Source of the DNA: Stenotrophomonas maltophilia
Lineage (GTDB): Bacteria; Pseudomonadota; Gammaproteobacteria; Xanthomonadales; Xanthomonadaceae
Assembly: GCF_002138415.1 (NCBI RefSeq)
Contig: NZ_CP015612.1
Span: forward strand, 2,706,001 to 2,770,000
Direction of reading: 5' to 3'
Length of the DNA stretch: 64,000 nt
This document shows positions 51,988 to 62,265 of this stretch, one piece after another. Below the pieces are notes generated by a model. That model ran no database searches and had not been told where the DNA came from. It was given only the letters and a program-made list of their open reading frames with translations. A program made the translations under genes and the position numbers. Each line of letters opens with the position of its first letter. Position 1 is the stretch's first letter.

Positions 51988-52533
51988 TTAGCCGGATTCC
52001 GCGACGTCCGTCGCAACTCCAGGCATACGCGCAGGAATGCGATAGACGATCGCCGTGTACTTCACTTCCTGCTCACGCGCAACGGGCACGCCCCCCAGGG
52101 ATTCGGCCAGACGCCGACTCGGCGCGTTCTGCTCGGCGACCGGATAGCGGAATGCCGCGCATCGCAGGCGCCCCGAAGCCCACGACCACACCGCCGCCAC
52201 GGCTTCCCGGCCGTAGCCCTGCCCATGCATCGCTTCGTCGATCCAGATGCCGAGTTCGGGCTCGTCGTCCATGGTTCGATGCAGGCCGGCCAGACCAAGG
52301 AAGGTGCCATCGTCACGTCGGCGGATGACAAAGGTGATGTCCGTCCCCTCGGCGATGGTGGGCAACCACGCCTGCCAGACCGCAGTGAAGGCCTCCTCCG
52401 ACGGCGGCGGTTCGAAGGCCATGTAGCGCGTCAGCCCCGGCGTGATCGCTGCGAATGCCTCATCGGCATCCGCCGCCGTGAAAGGCCGCAGGCACAACCT
52501 CGCACTTTCGATCGCCCGGTTGCCTGGGGTCAT
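51988..52533 (-). CDS. GNAT-family acetyltransferase (RimJ/RimL-like)
   Basis: 181 residues from MTPGNRAIESARLCLRPFTA. The family pattern includes RPFTAADADEAFAAITPGL, PELGIWIDEAMHGQGYGREAVAAVWSWA (acetyl-CoA loop) and NAPSRRLAESLGGVPV. Longer starts at 52572 or 52590 are open, but the chosen one leaves the usual ten or so residues before LRPF. Substrate unknown. Confidence 0.8.
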   Translation of the reverse strand: MTPGNRAIESARLCLRPFTAADADEAFAAITPGLTRYMAFEPPPSEEAFTAVWQAWLPTIAEGTDITFVIRRRDDGTFLGLAGLHRTMDDEPELGIWIDEAMHGQGYGREAVAAVWSWASGRLRCAAFRYPVAEQNAPSRRLAESLGGVPVAREQEVKYTAIVYRIPARMPGVATDVAESG

Positions 52534-52647
52534 GTCCTGCACCACGATTCCATTGAATCCAGCCTCGCTCATGAGACGCGTGCAACGCACGATGAAGTAC
52601 TGCGCTGATGCAACATGACATGGCGGATGCGGTGACCGTCCAGTGCA

Positions 52648-52878
52648 TCACTCCACCGCATTCCTGCCCGCCCGCCACAGCACGATGCTGGTGGCACCGA
52701 TGCAGGACAGCGTGAACACCAGCAGGGCGACCGCGCCACCTTGCAGTACCGGCAGCAGGGCCTGCGCGTGCAGATCGCCGCGCAGCTGTTCCGCACGCAG
52801 GCAGGCGGCCAGCGCGAGGCACCAGCCAACCATCGCCGGGGCGTAGGCCCGCATCGCAACCGGGTTCCAGACCTTCAT
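52648..52878 (-). CDS. small membrane protein of unknown function
   Basis: 76 residues from MKVWNPVAMRAYAPAMVGWC. Two hydrophobic segments (AYAPAMVGWCLALAACL and LLPVLQGGAVALLVFTLSCI) suggest two membrane helices joined by a short polar loop. AGGTGA lies 6 bases before the ATG. No family recognised. It sits 62 bp upstream of nothing obvious on its strand and may be a single-gene unit. Confidence 0.55.
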   Translation of the reverse strand: MKVWNPVAMRAYAPAMVGWCLALAACLRAEQLRGDLHAQALLPVLQGGAVALLVFTLSCIGATSIVLWRAGRNAVE

Positions 52879-52940
52879 GGGATCACCTGCATGAGTGGAT
52901 GTGCGCGCAGTATTCGCGCACGTCCTCTCACAGGCTGAGA

Positions 52941-55130
52941 TCAGCTCTCGGTCGGGTCGATGTCGTCACCCGGCAGCTCACTGGCCTCGCCCTGCACCTG
53001 TACGTTGTTGCGACCCATCGCCTTGGCCCGGTAGCACTGGGCATCAGCCGCTGCCACGGCCTGGTCCACGCTCATCCCACCCGCCAATGGCGCGATACCG
53101 ATGCTGGCGCCCACATGCAGGCGGTCCCGGTCCCACGGAATCGACAGCGATGCCAAGGTGTGCAGTAGTTCAGCACCGATGCGGGCCGCGCGGCGCGGCG
53201 TACACCCGGACAGGATCACCGCGAACTCGTCGCCGCCCAGCCGCGCCACCACGTCCGAATCGCGCACGCCGTGGCGCAGCACGCTGGCCACCGCCCACAG
53301 CACGGCATCGCCGGCCAGATGGCCCCAGGTGTCATTGACCGGCTTGAAGCGGTCCAGGTCGATGTACATCAACGAGGCGGCCTGGCCGGTGCGCTCGACG
53401 CGGGTGATGGCCTGCTGCAGGTGAACCTCGAAACCACGGCGGTTGCTCAGCTCGGTCAGCGGATCGATCTCGGCCAGGTGGCGGGCTTCGCGCTGGCGCG
53501 CACGCTGCTGGGTGTCGTCGCGCAGTACCCAGACCGCGCCACGCACATGGCCTTCGTCATCGCGCAGCCACGCGCGGGTCAGGTCCACCGGTACCGTGGC
53601 GGTGCCGAGACGAAGCAACAGATCGGCATGCAGGTCCACGGCATTGCTTTCCGGGTCCAGCAGTACCGAGACATCCAGCACCGAGCCCGGCGCGTACTCG
53701 GTGGTCAGCGCCAGCACGTCCTGCACCTTGTGCCCGGCCAGCGACAGTGCACCGTCGCCCGCCAGCGTGCGCACCGCGGCGGCATTGGCGTAGTCGATAC
53801 GGCCATCCAGGCTGACACTGAGCACCAGATCGGCCACCGCATCAAGCGTGATACGACTGCGCTGCTCGCTCTCGAACAGGCGCTGCTCGCTGCTGCGCTG
53901 GGCGCTGATGTCCTGGATCTGCGACACGAAATGCAGCGGTTCGCCGTGCTCGTTGCGCACCAGTGACACCGACAGCCGCGCCCAGATGATGCGTCCGTCG
54001 CGGTCGAGATAGCGCTTTTCCAGGTGGTAGTGGCTGCGTCGCCCGGCCAGCAGGTCCTGCACCAGGGCCAGATCGGTCTGCAGGTCGTCGGGATGGGTCA
54101 GCCGCTGGAAATCGACCTGCAGCAGCTCTTCGCGCGGGTAGCCCAGGATCCGGCACAGCGCGTCGTTGACGTCCAGCCAGCGCCCTTCCAGCGACACCAG
54201 TGCCATGCCCAGCGCGGCGGAGGTGAACGCCCCGGCGAACTTCTCCGCCGACAGCCGCGCTTCGGCGCGCGCCTGCAGGATCTCGGTGATGTCGATGGCC
54301 ATGCCGACGTAGCCGATGCGCGCTCCATCGGCACTCTCCATGCGGCTGATCGACAGGCGCACCTGGCGAGACTGGCCATCCTTGCGCAGCAGCGTCCACT
54401 GCCGCGAGTAGGTCTGCCCGTCCGCACGCGCGCTCAGCGCCTCGAAGACGCCGGGCAGATTGCCATCGGCATCGGCCAGCGGCTGCAACCAGGCCTGCAG
54501 TTCGGCCGGATCATGGAAGGCATCCAGGCGGCGCTGGCCGACTACCTCCGACGCGGTATAACCGAGCAGGCGCTGTGCGCCGGTGTTGAACAGGGTGATG
54601 GTGCCATCGGTATCGGTGGCGATCACCGCCACCTCGTCGGAGGCATCGACCACCGCCTGCAGGCGCTGGCGGGTCTCGGCCGCATCCTGGCGGGCCTGCT
54701 GCAGCTCGGTCACATCGGCATGGGCACCGGCCATCCACAGCGGTTTGCCCTGCCCATCCCACTCAAAAACCCGGCCACGGTCCTGGATCCAGATCCAGTG
54801 GCCATTCTTGTGGCGCATGCGCAGCAGGCAGGCGTAGTTGTCGGCGCGCCCTTCAAAATGCTCATCCAGCGCTGCATCGGACAACGCGATGTCATCCGGG
54901 TGCACCAGCTTCAGGAAGGTCTTCTGGCAGATCGGTTCCAGTTCTTCCAGGCGGTAGCCGACGATCTCGGCCCAGCGCGCATTGACCCGCATCTCGCCGG
55001 TCTGCACGTTCCATTCCCAGGTGCCCGCAGCGGTGCCATCGATGATCATCGCCAGCCGGCGGCGTTCTTCGGCCAGCTCCTGCAGGCGCCGCTCCAGCAG
55101 CCCGTTACCGTTGTTTCCCTGGCCCGCCAT
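52941..55130 (-). CDS. cytoplasmic diguanylate cyclase with four PAS domains
   Basis: 729 residues from MAGQGNNGNGLLERRLQELA. Four consecutive PAS/PAC units can be traced at about 25-145, 150-270, 278-400 and 405-530, each ending in a PAC-like strand (for example WMAGAHADVTELQQ and FVSQIQDISAQR). The GGDEF domain (about 545-705) has IDPLTELSNRRGFEVH, YIDLDRFKPVNDTWGHLAGD and LGGDEF, with RDSD as I-site. No EAL domain follows. It should synthesise c-di-GMP under control of small-molecule or redox signals. The start at 55130 follows the last in-frame Met before the coiled-coil region. Confidence 0.9.
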   Translation of the reverse strand: MAGQGNNGNGLLERRLQELAEERRRLAMIIDGTAAGTWEWNVQTGEMRVNARWAEIVGYRLEELEPICQKTFLKLVHPDDIALSDAALDEHFEGRADNYACLLRMRHKNGHWIWIQDRGRVFEWDGQGKPLWMAGAHADVTELQQARQDAAETRQRLQAVVDASDEVAVIATDTDGTITLFNTGAQRLLGYTASEVVGQRRLDAFHDPAELQAWLQPLADADGNLPGVFEALSARADGQTYSRQWTLLRKDGQSRQVRLSISRMESADGARIGYVGMAIDITEILQARAEARLSAEKFAGAFTSAALGMALVSLEGRWLDVNDALCRILGYPREELLQVDFQRLTHPDDLQTDLALVQDLLAGRRSHYHLEKRYLDRDGRIIWARLSVSLVRNEHGEPLHFVSQIQDISAQRSSEQRLFESEQRSRITLDAVADLVLSVSLDGRIDYANAAAVRTLAGDGALSLAGHKVQDVLALTTEYAPGSVLDVSVLLDPESNAVDLHADLLLRLGTATVPVDLTRAWLRDDEGHVRGAVWVLRDDTQQRARQREARHLAEIDPLTELSNRRGFEVHLQQAITRVERTGQAASLMYIDLDRFKPVNDTWGHLAGDAVLWAVASVLRHGVRDSDVVARLGGDEFAVILSGCTPRRAARIGAELLHTLASLSIPWDRDRLHVGASIGIAPLAGGMSVDQAVAAADAQCYRAKAMGRNNVQVQGEASELPGDDIDPTES

Positions 55131-55337
55131 CACTCCGGTCCCCTGCCGGCACGGGCAGGCGCCGACCGCAGCGAAGCGCTGCAGCCTGCGACGAAGACGG
55201 CGGCTCCTGCTGGCGTCATGGCCCTCCCCAGCGACAGCGGGGAGGCCGAAGGCCCCCCTCAGGCGCAAGTGTGCGCAATCACGGGGAAAACCGACAAGTC
55301 CCCCGCCCCGGATCAACCGTGACGGGGGGCACGATCC

Positions 55338-57725
<2,388 letters not shown>

Positions 57726-57932
57726 TGCTTCAGGTCTGTGCCGCGTTACGGGAAGACCCCATTCTGGCAATCCACGACGGAGCCGGACAAGGCATTGACA
57801 GGGGGCGAGGTTCAGCGGCGGGGCCGGAGTGGACGCCGGCATCCTGGCGAAGAGAGGGCTCGGACTGGCCCTGGGCTGGGATGCCGGCGCGGGCGCGCGA
57901 TGGTGGGCGCGCCCTGCCGCGTGTTGCGAAGG

Positions 57933-58148
57933 TCAGCGGTAGTGGCGGGCGGCGCGCTGCATGACGATCTCGTCACGCATGCCTTCCAGGGCCATCAGGC
58001 GGACCTTGCCGACACCCTGCAGTTCCATGAACCGCTCCGTGTAGAACTCCGGCCCCAGCGCGGTGTCGGCGCGGGATTTGCTGAAGCCGTAGGGCACCAC
58101 GCCCTTCTCGCCATCCTTGCTACCACCGACATAAAGAACGATTGCCAT
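57933..58148 (-). CDS. small conserved-looking protein of unknown function
   Basis: 71 residues from MAIVLYVGGSKDGEKGVVPY. It looks like a compact alpha/beta protein: strand (AIVLYVGG), a loop with charged residues, and helices (TERFMELQGVGKVRLMALEG). GGAG-like GGAGGAATACATC precedes the ATG on the minus strand. I cannot assign a function. A perfect inverted repeat lies in its leader at 58185-58214. Confidence 0.65.
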   Translation of the reverse strand: MAIVLYVGGSKDGEKGVVPYGFSKSRADTALGPEFYTERFMELQGVGKVRLMALEGMRDEIVMQRAARHYR

Positions 58149-58184
58149 GTGATGTATTCCTCCAAATTGCTACTGCGTACTGCA

Positions 58185-58214
58185 CTCGATGAGCGATGCT
58201 GCGAGCTCATCGAG
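58185..58214. promoter_or_regulatory. perfect inverted repeat in the leader of the 71-residue gene
   Basis: CTCGATGAGC (58185-58194) and GCTCATCGAG (58205-58214) around a 10-nt loop, 37 bp upstream of the minus-strand start at 58148. It could be an operator or an RNA hairpin in the 5' leader. No T-run follows. Confidence 0.45.
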
Positions 58215-58342
58215 GGAGAGCTTACCGCGTCGAACCTGACTGGAACGTCACGAAGGCTAATGACGATCGGTTGCATGCAGATGACTGCGGGATCGCAGCA
58301 GAATGCTTACGGATCCTTAACTTCCGGCTAACGAATCGGGGA

Positions 58343-58561
58343 TTTCCAGCGAACGGCGCAGCCCCTCGTGGGTGGTTTGGGATGATCGCGGAAGCCGGTT
58401 TCCTGTGGGCTGGCCGGGTGGGTGGGGCTGGCGGGGACGCCGTGAACCCGTCCCTGGGGGCTTAGCCGCGGCATCCATGCCGCGGATACCCCGCCAGCCC
58501 CACCCACCCGGCCGCTGACAGATTTCTGCTGCGTCTGCCACCCACGGAAAAGAAAAAAGAA
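58343..58561 (+). repeat. variable-arm long inverted repeat, copy B
   Basis: Left flank TTTCCAGCGAACGGCGCAGC onwards (58343-58371). Arms GGCCGGGTGGGTGGGGCTGG... (58412-58436) and its perfect 25-bp complement (58489-58513) enclose the core GACGCCGTGAACCCGTCCCT and an inner hairpin CCGCGGCAT-CC-ATGCCGCGG. The right flank ends in CCACGGAAAAGAAAAAAGAA. Core and flanks match copy C; the arms do not. Confidence 0.8.
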
Positions 58562-58597
58562 GATCAAAAGCAAAAGCAGCCTGGCTGGCCGCTTTTT

Positions 58598-58623
58598 GTA
58601 GAGCCGAGCCCACGCTCGGCTGC
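58598..58623 (+). repeat. single SMAG hairpin (GTAGAGCCGAG subtype)
   Basis: GTAGAGCCGAGCCCACGCTC at 58598-58623. It lies between the inverted copies B and C and carries the head recognised by the predicted IS110 bridge RNA. Confidence 0.85.
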
Positions 58624-58698
58624 TTTCAGGTCAGTCCGCGAAACCGACCGCAGGCTCGGCTCGCGAGCAAGCGCAGCGCGCGACCCGCTTCTGCTGTT

Positions 58699-58982
58699 CT
58701 TTTTCTTCTCCGTGGCTGGACGCGCACGGAAACTGTCAGGGGTCGGGCGGGGTGGGTTCGCGGGACCGTTGGCGCCATGGGCCCGAGGCATTCCTCGGGC
58801 GGGTTGGGCAGGACGCCCAACCCCGGTCTTGCCGTGTGCGCAGGACAGCGCACGCGAGCAAGGCGCCATCGAGCCCCCAGGGACGGGTTTACGGCGTGTC
58901 CCGCGAACCCACCCCGCCCGGCCCAATCACATGAAACATATTCCGCGACCAAGCCACGAGGGGCTGCGCCGTTGGCTGGAAA
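58699..58982 (-). repeat. variable-arm long inverted repeat, copy C (extended)
   Basis: Inverted relative to copy B. Flanks match B: TTTCCAGC(C)AACGGCGCAG on the minus strand (58954-58982, 28 of 29 identical) and CCACGGAGAAGAAAAAGAA at the other end. Arms CGGGCGGGGTGGGTTCGCGG... (58744-58765) and 58899-58920 form a perfect 22-bp pair. The centre holds three further hairpins: CCCGAG/CTCGGG, GTTGGGC/GCCCAAC and GTGCGC/GCGCAC. Confidence 0.8.
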
Positions 58983-59462
58983 CTACGGCCACCAGCCACG
59001 CCCGAACCGGGCGAAATGATCGGCCGCGCGCTCGAATGGATTGCGCACACTCACTCCGCCGCACAGCAGGTACACCGGCAGGTACAGCGGCCCCAGCACC
59101 ATGTATTGGTAAACGTGCGCGCGTTCGTGGTCATCCAACCGGATCAGCGGCTCCACGCCCCACCCCGCCTGATGGGCATAGGTGCGACAGGAAATGCCCA
59201 GATCGTGGCCGGTGTGCAGGATCACGTTGCCCAGCGTGATCGCCCCGCCCGGTCCCCAGGGCCAGCGGTCGAACACCAGCGCGCAGTCACGCCCGCTCCA
59301 GCGCAATGTCGCGCCGCCGAGCACGCCGGCCAGGCCGCCGATCACGCCGAGCAGGGAATTGGGTGACGTCCACACCGCGCCCAACACCTGCAGCGCGCGC
59401 AGCCAGATCGGCCAGGGCTCCGGGGCAGTCTTCAATCGGCCTCGTTCGGCATCAGCAGCCAC
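58983..59462 (-). CDS. membrane protein with HERxH motif, unknown function
   Basis: 159 residues if the GTG at 59462 is used; a TTG at 59435 with GAGG before it is an alternative and would avoid most of the overlap with pspC. A hydrophobic N-terminal segment (PNSLLGVIGGLAGVLGGATL) and a C-terminal one (MVLGPLYLPVYLLCGGVSV) flank DDHERAHVYQY. HERAH fits a zinc-metallopeptidase HExxH pattern. The protein ends NPFERAADHFARFGRGWWP. Not assignable to a named family by eye. Confidence 0.65.
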   Translation of the reverse strand: MAADAERGRLKTAPEPWPIWLRALQVLGAVWTSPNSLLGVIGGLAGVLGGATLRWSGRDCALVFDRWPWGPGGAITLGNVILHTGHDLGISCRTYAHQAGWGVEPLIRLDDHERAHVYQYMVLGPLYLPVYLLCGGVSVRNPFERAADHFARFGRGWWP

Positions 59463-59635
59463 AGGATCAGGTAGACCAGGATGCCGGGGAAGGCCGCCGA
59501 ACCGATCGAGACCAGCACGAACACGATCCGCACCAGCGTGGGGTTCCAGCCGAAGCGGTGGGCGATGCCGCCCATCACGCCGGCAATCATGCGGTCGTTC
59601 AATGAACGCGACAGCGTGCGCGGCGTGGTGTTCAT
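59432..59635 (-). CDS. PspC-domain protein
   Basis: 67 residues from MNTTPRTLSRSLNDRMIAGV. The PspC domain is complete: MIAGVMGGIAHRFGWNPTLVRIVF, then a membrane helix GILVYLILWLLM. Stand-alone short PspC proteins are common and are thought to respond to envelope stress; the longer PspC of the phage-shock system has an added C-terminal part missing here. No pspA or pspB is adjacent. Confidence 0.88.
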   Translation of the reverse strand: MNTTPRTLSRSLNDRMIAGVMGGIAHRFGWNPTLVRIVFVLVSIGSAAFPGILVYLILWLLMPNEAD

Positions 59636-59664
59636 GGCGGTTCTCCTGGGCTACGGGAAAAGGC

Positions 59665-59687
59665 AGTCGAGCATGGCTCGACTCTAC
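59665..59687 (-). repeat. single SMAG hairpin
   Basis: AGTCGAGCATGGCTCGACTC then TAC (59665-59687), the inverse orientation with CTAC at the right end. Located between the pspC promoter and the DUF5329-like gene. Confidence 0.85.
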
Positions 59688-59700
59688 ACCGCCCCCATGT

Positions 59701-60072
59701 CTACGGCGTGCGGTGGCGCAGGGCCTGCAGGCGTGCGCCGAACCAGGCGGCCGCGGTCTGTTCAGGCTGCCCCGGGCACTGGATGCGATAGGGCTTGCCG
59801 CTCATGCTGCTCTGGCTGGCGGCGCGCTCGATGAACTGCTCGGCGCTGTCCACCATGTCTTTCTTCAACAGGTAGTCGTACTTGCGCTGCAGATGCGCTC
59901 GCGCATCGCTGCCGTCGTACCAGCTGCCATTGCGCTGGAACCGGCACTGGGAGCCGTCCAGGCTGGAGATCAGCTGGGCGATCTCCCGCCGTGCATCCGC
60001 ACTGGGTGCGGCGTGGGCAAGCGGCGCTGCCAGCAGTGCCGCAAGAATCAACAGAATCCGGTACATCATCAT
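59701..60072 (-). CDS. DUF5329-like periplasmic protein
   Basis: 123 residues. A signal peptide (MYRILLILAALLAAPLAHAA) is followed by a small helical domain: REIAQLISSLDGSQCRFQRNGSWYDGSDARAHLQRKYDYLLKK. The two Cys (SQCRFQRNG and RIQCPG) could form a disulfide. The pattern matches DUF5329 proteins as I remember them. Three successive ATG codons lie at the start; the third (60066) has the best spacing to a G-run. Function unknown. Confidence 0.78.
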   Translation of the reverse strand: MMMYRILLILAALLAAPLAHAAPSADARREIAQLISSLDGSQCRFQRNGSWYDGSDARAHLQRKYDYLLKKDMVDSAEQFIERAASQSSMSGKPYRIQCPGQPEQTAAAWFGARLQALRHRTP

Positions 60073-60083
60073 CCCCCCAGGTC

Positions 60084-60106
60084 AGTCGAGCATGGCTCGA
60101 CTCTAC
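60084..60106 (-). repeat. single SMAG hairpin overlapping the phaC stop
   Basis: AGTCGAGCATGGCTCGACTC then TAC (60084-60106), identical to the hairpin at 59665. The CTAC end provides the TAG stop codon of phaC (60103-60105). Confidence 0.88.
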
Positions 60107-61170
60107 AGGTCGCGCGCCTTCAGCCAGCCATCGATCGTGGCCGGCACTTCGCGCTGCGCGCGACCAGACACGTAGATACCGATATGGCCGCCACGGAAAC
60201 TGGACTCGGTGTAATCCTCGGTGCCCAGGCGTCCACGCATCGCGCGCGAGGCGTCCGGCGGCACCAGATGGTCCTGCTCGGCATAGATGTTCAGCACCGG
60301 CAGGGTCACCTGCGACAGATCCACCGCTTCCTCGCCAATCCGCACCGTGCCGTTCACCAGCCCGTTGCCCTGGTAGAACTGCTTGATGAAGTCGCGGAAC
60401 GCCTCGCCCGCCAGGTCCGGTGAATCGAAGATCCACTTCTCCATGCGCAGGAAATCCTCCAGCGCGGCCCTGTCATCGAGGATGTCGAGCAGGCCCACGT
60501 ACTTCTGCACGTTCAGGCGGAACGGCTTGAGCATCAGGTAACTGGCATTCATCAGATCAGCCGGGATGTTGCCCAGCGTGTCGACCAGCAGGTCTACATC
60601 CACCTGCTGCGCCCAATGCGAAAGCATGTTGTCGGCCGTCTGGAAATCGACCGGGGTGACCATGGTGATCAGTTTGCCCAGCTTCTGCCGGCGCAGCGCG
60701 GCGTAGCACAGCGCGAACACGCCGCCCTGGCAGATGCCCAGCATGTCCACCGGACCACCGCTGCGCGCGCGCAGCGCATCCACCGCGCCATCGATGTAGC
60801 GCAGCAGGTAGTCCTCCAGGGTCTGGAAGCGTTCGGAGCGGTCCGGGTAGCCCCAGTCCAGCACGTAAACATCCTGGCCCAGCGCCAGCAGCTTCTGCAC
60901 CAGCGATCGGTCGGCCTGCAGATCGACCATGTACGGCCGGTTGACCAGCGCGTAGACGATCAGCAGCGGCGTGCGTCGGGTCGGTGCCTGTTCGCCGACG
61001 AAACGGTACAGCACCACCTTGCCGTCGCGCCACACTTCCTCGCGCGCGGTCACGCCATAGTTCACGTCTTCCACCTGCGGCAGCAGCTTCAGCCCTTCCA
61101 TCAGCTTGCGCTGCATGGCCAGGGTTTCCTGCATCAGGTCATCGGCGTTGAAGCCCAGCGGTCCTTTCAT
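60103..61170 (-). CDS. phaC: class III poly(R)-hydroxyalkanoate synthase subunit PhaC
   Basis: 355 residues, the short form used with PhaE. The lipase-like box is GICQGG with catalytic Cys147; the catalytic Asp (YAEQDHLVPP) and His (GGHIGIYVSG) follow. YVLDWGYPDRSER is a family signature. It polymerises 3-hydroxyacyl-CoA into storage polyester granules. The ATG overlaps the phaE stop (ATGA). The stop codon lies in a SMAG hairpin. Confidence 0.94.
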   Translation of the reverse strand: MKGPLGFNADDLMQETLAMQRKLMEGLKLLPQVEDVNYGVTAREEVWRDGKVVLYRFVGEQAPTRRTPLLIVYALVNRPYMVDLQADRSLVQKLLALGQDVYVLDWGYPDRSERFQTLEDYLLRYIDGAVDALRARSGGPVDMLGICQGGVFALCYAALRRQKLGKLITMVTPVDFQTADNMLSHWAQQVDVDLLVDTLGNIPADLMNASYLMLKPFRLNVQKYVGLLDILDDRAALEDFLRMEKWIFDSPDLAGEAFRDFIKQFYQGNGLVNGTVRIGEEAVDLSQVTLPVLNIYAEQDHLVPPDASRAMRGRLGTEDYTESSFRGGHIGIYVSGRAQREVPATIDGWLKARDL

Positions 61171-62243
61171 CGGTCACGCGTCCGCGTGGAAGTACGGGGC
61201 GCTGCCTTTGGTGCAGCCTTTTTCGCAGGCGCCTTTTTCGCAGCCGCCTTCTTTGCCGGCGCGGCCTTCTTCGCGGCCTTGCGCGCGACCGGCTTCACCT
61301 TCGCCGGCGCCGGCTGTGCCACCGGATCGACCTCGCCCGCACCGGCCATGGCCACCACCTGAGCCTGCAGGCGGCGCAGGCTGCGCTCCAGCTCGGCGAT
61401 GCGGCGGTGTGCGGCGTCCATCTCACTGCGGGTCGGCAAGCCGATCCGTTCACTCATCTGTTCCACCTCCCGCTGCAGGCCAGCGCGCAGGCGCATCTGT
61501 GCGTTGCCCAGCGACGCATATACCTGCTGGAACGGCTCGGACATGGCGACCTTGGCGTAGGCCTCCTCGGCCACTTCGATCCACAGGTCGAACATCGCGC
61601 GGGCGCTGGTCAGCTGGCTGCCGGGCTGCTCGTGCTCGGCCAGGCGCTGCTCGAACAGCGCGAAGGCCTCGTCCAGCGCCTGCTTGATCTGATCGACGTA
61701 GGCGCGCGAATGCTGCTGGTACTCCTCCTGCGCCCGCAGCAGTGCCTGCCAGCGGGCCTGATGCTCACGGCCGGGGCCGAACGCCGGGCTCTGCAGCCAC
61801 GGGCCAGCCTGCAGCTGAAACTGCTGCAGCCATGCAGCGAATTCGGGCACGGCGGCGCCGGCCTGGGTGCTGCCACGAGCGCCTTGCAGCATCCACTGCA
61901 GCATGCCGTCGCCCTGCCCCTGCACCGCCTCGCGCCAGGCTTGGGCCACATCAGCGCTGCTGGCGTCGCGGCCGGCGAAGCGCGCAGCGACCTCCTGCAT
62001 GGTGCCGTACCAGCTGCCGGCCTGTTCGCGGAACCGGCGCACGGCATCTTCCGGCGCGCCCTGCCCCTGTTCGGGCAGCAGCTGGCCCCACCAGTCGAAC
62101 AGCCGCTTCCAGCTGCCGGGGTCGTCGCCAGCCGGCGCACCGGGCGTGGTCGCATGGCGCAGGGCATCGCCCCAGGCGCCGAAATACTGCCGGGCCAGCG
62201 TCTCGAAATCGCTGCTGCCGGCGTCATGGGCCGAGCTGGTCAT
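61167..62243 (-). CDS. phaE: PHA synthase subunit PhaE with a histone H1-like tail
   Basis: 358 residues. The helical PhaE domain (about 10-300) includes WWGQLLPEQGQG-like and FDLWIEVAEEAYAKVAMSEPFQQVYASLGN segments. After a coiled coil (AHRRIAELERSLRRLQAQVV) comes a Lys/Ala/Pro-rich tail of about 50 residues (KAAKKAAPAKKAAAKKAPAK and more) like the DNA-binding tails of PhaF phasins. PhaE is required for PhaC activity. The tail may tie granules to the nucleoid. It starts 22 bp after pssA stops. Confidence 0.9.
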   Translation of the reverse strand: MTSSAHDAGSSDFETLARQYFGAWGDALRHATTPGAPAGDDPGSWKRLFDWWGQLLPEQGQGAPEDAVRRFREQAGSWYGTMQEVAARFAGRDASSADVAQAWREAVQGQGDGMLQWMLQGARGSTQAGAAVPEFAAWLQQFQLQAGPWLQSPAFGPGREHQARWQALLRAQEEYQQHSRAYVDQIKQALDEAFALFEQRLAEHEQPGSQLTSARAMFDLWIEVAEEAYAKVAMSEPFQQVYASLGNAQMRLRAGLQREVEQMSERIGLPTRSEMDAAHRRIAELERSLRRLQAQVVAMAGAGEVDPVAQPAPAKVKPVARKAAKKAAPAKKAAAKKAPAKKAAPKAAPRTSTRTRDR

Positions 62244-62265
62244 CGCAGGCCTCCGCAGGGCTGGC

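Larger units (their letters stand above)
58149..58982. other. repeat-rich intergenic region
   Basis: 834 bp without credible genes. It holds a dyad at 58185-58214, two inverted copies of a variable-arm long repeat (58343-58561 and 58699-58982), and a SMAG hairpin at 58598-58623 between them. Frames crossing it are translations of GC-rich repeats. Confidence 0.75.

Noticed and set aside
58399..58520. Copy B of the long repeat as an intrinsic terminator
   Set aside because: The stem is strong, but no T-run follows on either strand and the shared flanks extend well beyond the hairpin, so it is treated as a repeat element.
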